41,918 nt of DNA from Hydrotalea sp. Its GTDB lineage: Bacteria > Bacteroidota > Bacteroidia > Chitinophagales > Chitinophagaceae. Each line of letters opens with the position of its first letter. Positions within the stretch are counted from its first letter, which is position 1. Shown piece after piece: positions 25,444 to 33,697 of the stretch. The stretch lies in NCBI GenBank assembly GCA_022402565.1, contig JAKRSC010000028.1, positions 390,372 to 432,289 on the forward strand, read 5' to 3'. Below the pieces are notes generated by a model that was given only the letters and a program-made list of their open reading frames with translations, ran no database searches and was not told the DNA's origin. A program made the position numbers and the translations under genes.

Positions 25444-25468
25444 AACCCGCTTACGAAGCGGGTTTTTT
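25444..25468 (+). terminator. Intrinsic terminator of serS
   Basis: AACCCGCTT (25444-25452) and AAGCGGGTT (25456-25464) form a 9-bp perfect stem with an ACG loop, followed by six Ts. It lies 24 bases after the serS stop. Confidence 0.92.
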
Positions 25469-25514
25469 ATTTTCATATGTTGTAACTTACCAAACAAACC
25501 CTTCAACAGCTTGT

Positions 25515-25949
25515 ATGAAAAGCAAATTATTTTCTATTGTACTTTCTTCGATGATTTTGGTTTCATGTAACGATATAAAACAAGAAAAATCCAATGTAAA
25601 AATCATTGAAACTTATTTTAAGCATTTCAATAGGCATGAATGGCAACAAATGGCAGCTTTATATGCCGACTCTGTTCAGATGCGCGATCCTTCTTTCGGT
25701 TCAAAAATTGTTGTACAATCTAGAGCCGAAATTGAAACTAAATATGCGCAACTTGCACAAATCATACCCGATGTTCAAGATAGTATTGTAAACATATATC
25801 CATCTCAACAACATTACATTGTAGAATTCATATCAACTGGTACGGCTCCTGATGGAAAAAAATTTGAACTACCTATTTGTACCATCTTCTCGGTTGTAAA
25901 AGGTAAGATAACGCGCGACTATACCTATTATGATGAAACAGGAAACTAG
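25515..25949 (+). CDS. SnoaL/NTF2-like lipoprotein
   Basis: 144 residues. Lipoprotein signal MKSKLFSIVLSSMILVSC with the lipidated Cys at 18 followed by Asn-Asp, so probably envelope-anchored. The mature part has the NTF2-like cone fold pattern: an N-terminal helix IIETYFKHFNRHEWQQMAALY, ADSVQMRDPSFGS, a second helix, then strands HYIVEFISTGTAPDGKKFELPICTIFSVVKGKITRDYTYYD. The DG-x-x-F-x-L-P-x-x-T-x-F signature is typical of SnoaL-like proteins, which include isomerases and binding proteins. The ligand is unknown. A single gene between serS and the next barrel gene. Confidence 0.8.
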   Translation: MKSKLFSIVLSSMILVSCNDIKQEKSNVKIIETYFKHFNRHEWQQMAALYADSVQMRDPSFGSKIVVQSRAEIETKYAQLAQIIPDVQDSIVNIYPSQQHYIVEFISTGTAPDGKKFELPICTIFSVVKGKITRDYTYYDETGN

Positions 25950-26107
25950 GTGCAATTTTGTTAATGTTCGTTCAGGGTGATATTTTAACTTTTCTATCTG
26001 AGTTTATAATCGTTGAATCAACTAATTTCAATTTAGTTATTATTTCAGATACTTATCTTATTGTGTCATTTGTTTGAATTAATGTTGCATTTACAAATTC
26101 TTTAGCT

Positions 26108-26713
26108 ATGAAACGGATGTTGTTTTTTTTAGGTGTTTTGATAAGTTTTAGCGCTTTCGCACAAGTAAAAAAGAAAGATATATTAATGGGTGCCAATGCT
26201 GGCTTCCATTTTTGGAATGAACAACGTAGTAGTTTTTCGCAATCGAATTCTAATCTAAATCCAAATTTTCAATGGGCTTATGCCGATAAAAGAACCCTTG
26301 GCATCAACTTTAATTTTGGTTGGTCACAATCTGTTTCTGGTAGCACTACACAAAATAGCTTTAGCATATCACCATCCTTGCAATTGACACAATGGCATCC
26401 TATTAAAGATAGATTGGGTTGGTTATTACAACAGTATGCTGGCTTTGGTATAGTTGATCATTCAGTTAGAGGTACTTCTATCAATAACTTTACAGATTAC
26501 CAATTTTTTGGAGGGGTTACACCTGCTTTGTATTATGCTGTGGGTACAAGGGAACAATGGATATTAACAGCAAGTTTGGGTGGATTTAATATTGCACACG
26601 GTTGGACAAAGCAAACGAATCAGGAAAACCAGAGAAGAACCTCCGTTGGACTTTCAATGTTCCAAAGTTTTCAATTTGGGTTTATGTATAAGATTAATCA
26701 ATCAAAAATGTAA
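26108..26713 (+). CDS. Small outer-membrane beta-barrel protein
   Basis: 201 residues. Signal peptide MKRMLFFLGVLISFSAFA-Q, then alternating beta-strands: DILMGANAGFHFWNEQ, TLGINFNFGWSQSVSG, SFSISPSLQLTQWHPI, WLLQQYAGFGIVDH, QFFGGVTPALYYAVG, LTASLGGFNIAHGW, RTSVGLSMFQSFQFGFMYKI. This fits an eight- or ten-stranded outer-membrane barrel. It shares no motif with named porins that I recognise. A 157-base AT-rich gap precedes it with no clear -7 box. It ends at a strong bidirectional terminator. Confidence 0.78.
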   Translation: MKRMLFFLGVLISFSAFAQVKKKDILMGANAGFHFWNEQRSSFSQSNSNLNPNFQWAYADKRTLGINFNFGWSQSVSGSTTQNSFSISPSLQLTQWHPIKDRLGWLLQQYAGFGIVDHSVRGTSINNFTDYQFFGGVTPALYYAVGTREQWILTASLGGFNIAHGWTKQTNQENQRRTSVGLSMFQSFQFGFMYKINQSKM

Positions 26714-26755
26714 TTGTTTCCTCTATCTGTTATTAATCTAATACAAGCGATAAAA

Positions 26756-26790
26756 AAGGGTATCACATGATTTTGTGATACCCTTCATTT
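26756..26790. terminator. Bidirectional intrinsic terminator
   Basis: AAGGGTATCACA (26756-26767) pairs perfectly with TGTGATACCCTT (26774-26785), 12 bp, six-base loop, with A-rich left and T-rich right flanks. It separates the convergent barrel-protein and katG genes. Confidence 0.92.
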
Positions 26791-26808
26791 TTATTTTGGT
26801 CATTCGAA

Positions 26809-29040
<2,232 letters not shown>

Positions 29041-29067
29041 TCATTTTTTTAAAAGTCATGCGCGTGT

Positions 29068-29099
29068 CAAAATTACGCCAGACAAAACTATCATTCAAA
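29068..29099 (-). promoter_or_regulatory. katG promoter
   Basis: On the minus strand TTTG (29099-29096) and TAATTTTG (29075-29068) stand 20 bases apart, matching the Bacteroidota -33/-7 pattern TTTG-N19-21-TAnnTTTG. Transcription would start near 29064, about 30 bases before the katG ATG. An alternative box TAGTTTTG (29090-29083) lacks a -33 partner. Confidence 0.65.
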
Positions 29100-29100
29100 T

Positions 29101-29134
29101 TGATTATTTTTATAATCACATAGATTTTAACTAT
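29101..29134. promoter_or_regulatory. OxyR operator pair between katG and oxyR
   Basis: Two palindromes adjoin. TGATTAT-N4-ATAATCA (29101-29118) lies just upstream of the katG -33 element. The second, ATAG-N7-CTAT (29120-29134), matches the OxyR core consensus ATAGnTnnnAnCTAT at every fixed position. It ends inside the ATG of oxyR (29133). Seen from katG, the two centres lie near -46 and -63, where an activator contacts polymerase. Confidence 0.7.
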
Positions 29135-30071
29135 GACTTTAACACAACTAGAATATGTAGTAGCGCTCGAGCGGTATCGTCATTTTGCGCTGGCAGCGGA
29201 GAAATGTTTTATTACCCAGCCTACACTAAGTATGCAAATTCAGAAATTAGAAGAAGAGTTGGGCGTGAAATTATTCGACAGAACCAAGCAGCCAGTTATA
29301 CCAACCGAAATGGGTGAGTTGGTGGTTGCACAGGCAAGAAAAGTATTATGGGAGGCCGAAAGAATTCCCAAACTTATTGAAGAACAACAAGATATTTTAT
29401 CGGGCGAATTGCGTTTAGGAATTATACCCACTTTAGCACCCTATTTATTACCTGCCTTATATGCAACCATTAGAGAAAAATATCCGCAATTGCATTTGCA
29501 TGTAAAAGAAATGATTACAGAAGAAATTGTTCAATCATTAAAAAACAACTGGCTCGATTGTGGATTAGTAGTTACCCCATTAGAAGACGCTTCCATAAAA
29601 GAAGATCCTTTGTTTTTTGAAGAGTTGTATTTGTTTGTATCCGAAACCCATCCCTGGTATAAAAAATCAAGTATTAAAGCAAACGAACTACAGCCCCATG
29701 AAATTTGGTTATTAGAGGAGGGACATTGTTTTAGATCGCAGGTAATTCATTTATGTGCTTCGGGTAAGGATGTTTCAACAGCCTTTAAGTATGAAAGCGG
29801 AAGTTTAGAAACCCTGAAGCGAATGGTATTACTGAATAAGGGGATGACAGTTTTACCACAGCTAGCGGTTAATGAGCTGCCGAATAGCCAGCGGGCTATG
29901 GTAAAAAAAATTCAAGGTCCAGTTCCTGTAAGGCAGGTGAGTTTAGTAACACATAGAGATCATGTAAAAACTAAGCTTATTCAAACCTTGCGGGAAGAAA
30001 TTTTATTGGTGGTACCTCCATCTATGAAAAAATTACATAACAAGGAAATTATACCAGTTGGGAATAGGTAA
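29133..30071 (+). CDS. oxyR: OxyR-type hydrogen-peroxide sensing LysR regulator
   Basis: 312 residues. LysR helix-turn-helix at 1-60 (LTQLEYVVALERYRHFALAAEKCFITQPTLSMQIQKLEEELG). The effector domain carries Cys199 and Cys208 in EGHCFRSQVIHLC, the pair that forms the peroxide-sensing disulfide in E. coli OxyR and at the same positions. SGSLETLKRMVLLNKGM and TVLPQLAVNE follow the usual pattern. It should activate katG under peroxide. The start codon overlaps the likely OxyR site, so it may repress its own gene. Its last 27 codons are duplicated at 36484-36564. Confidence 0.94.
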   Translation: MTLTQLEYVVALERYRHFALAAEKCFITQPTLSMQIQKLEEELGVKLFDRTKQPVIPTEMGELVVAQARKVLWEAERIPKLIEEQQDILSGELRLGIIPTLAPYLLPALYATIREKYPQLHLHVKEMITEEIVQSLKNNWLDCGLVVTPLEDASIKEDPLFFEELYLFVSETHPWYKKSSIKANELQPHEIWLLEEGHCFRSQVIHLCASGKDVSTAFKYESGSLETLKRMVLLNKGMTVLPQLAVNELPNSQRAMVKKIQGPVPVRQVSLVTHRDHVKTKLIQTLREEILLVVPPSMKKLHNKEIIPVGNR

Positions 30072-30833
30072 GGGGGAATGTTGAATAAAGACAGGTTTTT
30101 AATTTTGGATCAAGTTGGAAACTTAATTTCTATCTTATTAATTCTTGGGTTTCCCAAAAAAAGAAGGCGACTGCTAATTGAGCAAGTCTTGCCCTGCTTT
30201 TTGCACCTGTTATTTCAAAAAGTTTTTTCCTATGGTAGTCAACAGTACTTGCGGAAATATTTAGCGATTTGGCAATCTGATGATATGTTAAATCGCTTGC
30301 CATAAGTTTGAATACATCTTTTTCTTGTTTAGTAAGTATTATTTTACTCAATTTATTTGATGGTGATTCCTTCAAATCAAGAATCCATTTAGAAGCATAG
30401 TTTCCTTTTTTAAGAACTTCCTTGATGCAGTCTATTATTTCAAATACCTCAGCTGCTTTACATAAAAATGAGTTGCTTCCAGCTATCATAGCTTTTTGAA
30501 TAGTGAACTCAAGAGCAAAGGCACTAATTGCAATTATTTTTTGCTTTTGATTCATTTTTTTTATTTCAGCAATACATTCAAAACCATTCATGTCTGGTAA
30601 ACTTAAGTCTACAAGTAATAAGTCGAAAGAACTCTCTTTATACACATTTATCAAATCTTTTGCATTGGCAAAACAACTTACAGTACAATTTTTAAAATGA
30701 GAAGAAAGAATTGTACTTAACGAAGATCTTACAAGTGGGTGATCGTCAATAACTGCAAAGCTTAACATATGTAACGTTTAATCTACCAAATGTAGTACTT
30801 AGAACCACACAAAAAACTGTGAAAAATCACAGT
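29990..30833 (+). repeat. 844-bp direct repeat, copy 1
   Basis: This segment recurs at 36483-37326, offset 6,493 bases. By eye I see three differences, all transitions: 29999 a/g, 30760 g/a (synonymous Ser) and 30804 a/g. It covers the oxyR 3' end, the whole response-regulator gene, its promoter and most of a palindrome. There is no transposase or terminal inverted repeat. Beyond each end the flanks differ at once. Confidence 0.95.
30130..30768 (-). CDS. LuxR/FixJ-type response regulator, copy 1
   Basis: 212 residues. Receiver domain 1-120 with acidic pair D8-D9, phosphoacceptor Asp54 (LLVDLSLPDMNG), Ser82 in the Thr position and Lys104 (FLCKAA). C-terminal LuxR helix-turn-helix at about 144-200: LTKQEKDVFKLMASDLTYHQIAKSLNISASTVDYHRKKLFEITGA. 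No kinase gene is adjacent. The protein is identical to the copy at 36623-37261. Transcription runs away from the peptide gene at 31006, so the 5' region between them is shared. It most likely controls that divergent peptide operon and perhaps itself (inference). -7 box TACATTTG at 30794-30787. Confidence 0.92.
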   Translation of the reverse strand: MLSFAVIDDHPLVRSSLSTILSSHFKNCTVSCFANAKDLINVYKESSFDLLLVDLSLPDMNGFECIAEIKKMNQKQKIIAISAFALEFTIQKAMIAGSNSFLCKAAEVFEIIDCIKEVLKKGNYASKWILDLKESPSNKLSKIILTKQEKDVFKLMASDLTYHQIAKSLNISASTVDYHRKKLFEITGAKSRARLAQLAVAFFFWETQELIR

Positions 30834-30836
30834 TTT
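30787..30836. promoter_or_regulatory. Response-regulator promoter with upstream palindrome
   Basis: On the minus strand TACATTTG (30794-30787) matches TAnnTTTG, 18 bases before the regulator ATG. Just beyond it is AAAACTGTG-N6-CACAGTTTT (30813-30836), a 9-bp-arm palindrome. Its core CTGTG-N6-CACAG is kept in copy 2 (37310-37325), although the repeat ends right inside it. It is the best candidate binding site for the regulator itself or another dimeric regulator. A TTTG lies at 30813-30810 but spacing is short (15 bases). Confidence 0.55.
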
Positions 30837-30968
30837 AATCTTTGTATTATATAGTAAATTGCATATGGAATTCCATAGATATTCATGAATTATTGGTGAT
30901 TTAGAAATTTTCAGCCAAAACAAGTGAAAACCCATTATGTGGAGTGGATTTTGTCCACAGGCTGTAAT

Positions 30969-30991
30969 GTAACCCAGCAATTAAAGGTTAC
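30969..30991 (+). promoter_or_regulatory. Inverted repeat in the leader of the cysteine-peptide gene
   Basis: GTAACC (30969-30974) and GGTTAC (30986-30991) are perfect inverted repeats 14 bases upstream of the ATG at 31006. A second one, GTGGA/TCCAC, spans 30939-30958. Either could be an operator or an RNA hairpin. No consensus -7 box is seen between 30834 and 31005. Confidence 0.4.
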
Positions 30992-31005
30992 CTAAATTTA
31001 AATTT

Positions 31006-31230
31006 ATGAAAAAAACTAAGAATTTTATTTACTCAGGATTACTCTTGTTTATTACAATTATCAGCATGCAGTCATTTAGTAGCCCTGCAAAAGACAATTT
31101 TTTAAGGGGTGGGTGTAAATACACTGGCGATATTACCGATTATTGTAGATCAGGTAATTTTAAAGTGCTTAATTGTGTAAATAATACAGAAACTGACGAT
31201 TGTAATTGGGATGATCCAATTGGCCTGTAA
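31006..31230 (+). CDS. Small exported four-cysteine peptide
   Basis: 74 residues. Sec-type signal peptide: MKKTKNFIYSGLLLFITIIS, with possible cleavage near SFSSPA (24-28). The mature peptide is acidic, ~45 residues, with Cys at 37, 47, 57 and 66, almost evenly spaced (10, 10, 9), so two disulfides are likely. It has Asp/Asn-rich parts (TETDDCNWDD). Its place before a TolB-like 6-bladed propeller gene resembles the NVEALA-type small exported peptides of Bacteroidota, but no NVEALA motif is present. It is divergent from a response regulator and directly followed by an intrinsic terminator, so it is probably made in excess over the downstream genes. Function unknown. Confidence 0.72.
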   Translation: MKKTKNFIYSGLLLFITIISMQSFSSPAKDNFLRGGCKYTGDITDYCRSGNFKVLNCVNNTETDDCNWDDPIGL

Positions 31231-31244
31231 CTTATTTTTCACTT

Positions 31245-31275
31245 AGTACTCCCACTTAGGGGAGTACTTTTTTTA
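31245..31275 (+). terminator. Intrinsic terminator after the cysteine-peptide gene
   Basis: AGTACTCCC (31245-31253) pairs with GGGAGTACT (31260-31268), loop ACTTAG, followed by seven Ts. It lies between the peptide and the propeller gene, which begins eight bases after the T-run, so it is likely a partial terminator that sets a high peptide-to-accessory ratio. Confidence 0.85.
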
Positions 31276-31282
31276 AATTAAA

Positions 31283-32344
31283 ATGAGTAAGTACAAAATA
31301 AAAATATCAATACTAATAATATTAGTTGTTTCAACGATTTATTTTAAATTTTCACATGGAACCGTATTAATTTTTACAGATTTTAATCAACTCTTTGTAG
31401 AAAAAAATAAACTCCATGAAAGAAAAACTAAAGATGTTAGATTGAGAAATTTTTTTAAAACAGACATCTCTTTTACTAGAAACTTAATAGTAAAGGGAGA
31501 TAAAATACTAATTTCTAATTCAAAGCAATATGTGAATGATTATTTCTATTATGAATATAACTTTAACACTAAAAAACTGACTAATAAGTATTTTATATAC
31601 GGAAGTAGAGAAAATAGCATATTGTCTATTTTGTCTTCTGGAATTTATGAAAACAATTTATACATTCAAGATGTACTTCAAGATAAATTAGCAATACTTG
31701 ACTTAAGTAGAAATGTAGTTAAATCATTCAATGTAAAAGATCTTGGCTATTCTATTTGCTTATATGATACGACAAAAGCGATTTTAACTGGATTGAAGAG
31801 CACTAATAAAAAATTTACTCTTTTTGATTTAGAGAAAAATCAAGAAACATTCCAATTTGGTGAGTACTATTCTAAAAATAAGAATCAGGTTGTTAATGAT
31901 GCTATTAAGCAATCAAATGAAGGCTTCATATATCTAAAGCCTGATGGATCAAAAGCATTATGTACATTCAAATTTTCTGACCAATTTGAAATAATAAATA
32001 TTGAGGATAGATCAATAAAACTTGTACAGGGCTACCATAAATTTGAACCTGCATTTTTAAATGAGATTACAAGCTTTATGCAAAGAACTGAAGAAACTAG
32101 ATTTGGATTTATTAACGCCTATGTTACCGATGACTTTATTTATTTGCTATTTTCAGGTGAAAGACATGATACTGATAGAAAAAATTTAGGTAATACAATA
32201 TACATATATAATTGGAATGGAGAGTTAAGTAAAATTTTAAAACTTGGATCTTTTATATCTGCTTTAACTGTTACTGATTCGCAAAAAATAATTGTTTTTG
32301 ATCCAATCGATAAATACCTAAAATATATTGAATATGAGAAATAA
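31283..32344 (+). CDS. TolB-like 6-bladed beta-propeller protein (BF3164-like)
   Basis: 353 residues. One N-terminal hydrophobic segment (ISILIILVVSTIYF, about 8-21) works as signal or anchor. The rest is beta-rich, with strand sets of the type ILISNSKQYVNDYFYYEYNFNTKKL, LYIQDVLQDKLAILDLS, IYLLFSG and IYIYNWNGELSKILKLGSFISALTV, spaced as six blades; the last resembles the closing blade of BF3164-like/TolB_like propellers (PF15869). These families are small Bacteroidota envelope proteins next to NVEALA-like peptides; role unknown. It overlaps the next gene by 11 bases (start at 32334). Very AT-rich codon use. Confidence 0.75.
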   Translation: MSKYKIKISILIILVVSTIYFKFSHGTVLIFTDFNQLFVEKNKLHERKTKDVRLRNFFKTDISFTRNLIVKGDKILISNSKQYVNDYFYYEYNFNTKKLTNKYFIYGSRENSILSILSSGIYENNLYIQDVLQDKLAILDLSRNVVKSFNVKDLGYSICLYDTTKAILTGLKSTNKKFTLFDLEKNQETFQFGEYYSKNKNQVVNDAIKQSNEGFIYLKPDGSKALCTFKFSDQFEIINIEDRSIKLVQGYHKFEPAFLNEITSFMQRTEETRFGFINAYVTDDFIYLLFSGERHDTDRKNLGNTIYIYNWNGELSKILKLGSFISALTVTDSQKIIVFDPIDKYLKYIEYEK

Positions 32345-32819
32345 TATTCGTATTATGTTAGTTATCTCAGTTATATTTTTAAGTTGCAAGCAAAATACAG
32401 CAAAAAAAATTAACTACAGCGGATTAAAAGTTTTTTCTTGTGAAAAGTTTAATGACACTAGTAATAAGAGACTTACAGTTCTTCATTATGTTAATGTATC
32501 ATGTAGTAGTTGTTTAACAGAAATTGATGATCTTAAAAAAATTATTAATCTAAGGTTAGAAACTGTTGATTTTAAGTTAGTATGCCATTCAAAAAATGAT
32601 TTCGAATATTTTAAACATCTTTTTAACACAAAAAAAATTAACTTAAACAATTATTGCATTTATTTTGATGAGGATAATCTATTTGAATATAATAATAGCG
32701 ACTTTAAAAATGGGAATAATAAAATCGCTGTAACTAATGAAAGTGGGAAAGTTCTTTTTTTAGGCAATCCAATAAAAAATTTCAATGAGGTTAATCGATT
32801 TATGAGTACAATTAATTAA
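32334..32819 (+). CDS. Thioredoxin-like lipoprotein (CSSC)
   Basis: 161 residues from the ATG at 32334; a TTG at 32328 is less likely. Lipobox VIFLSC with Cys18 as the anchored residue. The active-site-like C57-x-x-C60 (NVSCSSC) follows a beta-strand LTVLHYVNV, as in TlpA/ResA-type thioredoxin folds. The usual Trp before the CxxC is missing, and a cis-Pro is not obvious (AVTNESGKVLFLGNP), so redox capacity is likely but unproven. It would act in the periplasm, possibly forming or reshuffling the disulfides of the four-cysteine peptide. Start overlaps the propeller gene; the GLPGLI gene follows after two bases. Confidence 0.72.
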   Translation: MRNNIRIMLVISVIFLSCKQNTAKKINYSGLKVFSCEKFNDTSNKRLTVLHYVNVSCSSCLTEIDDLKKIINLRLETVDFKLVCHSKNDFEYFKHLFNTKKINLNNYCIYFDEDNLFEYNNSDFKNGNNKIAVTNESGKVLFLGNPIKNFNEVNRFMSTIN

Positions 32820-32821
32820 TT

Positions 32822-33697
32822 ATGGCGTTTCGATATTTAATTTTACTATTTGCATTTTTTTTAATTGAGAAAACTTATTCTCAAAAAATTCAGAAATGTT
32901 TATTCGAAGTAATTTATAATCATCGACATGTGTATGATACTTCAAATGAGATAAAATCTTATAATAGAGATTATTTGCTTCAAGTTGGACCTGAGTATTC
33001 ATATTTTTTACCTTTCAAAAAAATATTTTCAGATAAAGCAAACGCCACACAGAAAAATTTAGCAAATGATGATACAAAAATTATCACTGTAGTCGGACAA
33101 CCGAGTTTAATCTTTGAAAATAAAGTCTTTTTGAAAGAACAAGTACTCTTGTTTTCTGATAAAATGATTTCATATGAAAGACTTGGTTTTCAAGATTATT
33201 TAGTACAAACAGAAACGCCGAAAATTTCTTGGACTATAATGAATGAATCTAAAAATATATTAGACTTTAATTGTCAGCGAGCTGAGTGTAAATTTGGTGG
33301 AAGAGAATATGTTGTGTGGTTTACAAATGAATTACCAATTTCATCTGGCCCTTGGAAATTTTGTGGATTGCCAGGTTTAATTTTAGAAGTTTCAGATAAG
33401 AATGGTCATATTACTTTCAAAGCAACGGAAATAAAAAAACAGAGTTTTGACAAATATATAGTGGTAGATACTTATAAGCCAGTTACTCTTTTGGAGAAAA
33501 ATTTTAGGGAGTTAAAATCTAAGTTTGAAAGAGATCCTATAAATATCAGTCAGTCGCAATTAAGTTCAAAAACTAATTTATATTCAATAGTATTTATCGA
33601 CCTAAATGGGGCTAAACTTGTTGGAAAAGAAGCAGTTGAAAATATAAAAGTAAACTCAAAATATGTGATAAATAATCCCATTATGCGTTTGAAATGA
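32822..33697 (+). CDS. GLPGLI family secreted protein
   Basis: 291 residues. Signal peptide MAFRYLILLFAFFLIEKTYS, cleavage near YS-Q. The family name motif GLPGLI occurs exactly at 182-187 in SSGPWKFCGLPGLILEVSD, followed by the conserved GHITFKATEI. The N-terminal half is beta-rich (CLFEVIYNHRHVYDTSNEI). GLPGLI proteins are Bacteroidota-specific, exported, and almost always next to a TonB-receptor-like gene, as here, where the following gene overlaps by four bases (ATGA). Function is unknown; a role in handling peptide at the outer membrane is possible (inference). Confidence 0.92.
   Translation: MAFRYLILLFAFFLIEKTYSQKIQKCLFEVIYNHRHVYDTSNEIKSYNRDYLLQVGPEYSYFLPFKKIFSDKANATQKNLANDDTKIITVVGQPSLIFENKVFLKEQVLLFSDKMISYERLGFQDYLVQTETPKISWTIMNESKNILDFNCQRAECKFGGREYVVWFTNELPISSGPWKFCGLPGLILEVSDKNGHITFKATEIKKQSFDKYIVVDTYKPVTLLEKNFRELKSKFERDPINISQSQLSSKTNLYSIVFIDLNGAKLVGKEAVENIKVNSKYVINNPIMRLK

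Noticed and set aside
30078-30305. 75-residue plus-strand frame (also at 36571)
   Set aside because: Shadow of the response-regulator gene on the other strand; duplicated only because the DNA is duplicated.
30813-30836. Palindrome as an intrinsic terminator
   Set aside because: It lies in a divergent promoter region with no gene reading towards it; an operator is more likely, though the T-rich tail is noted.
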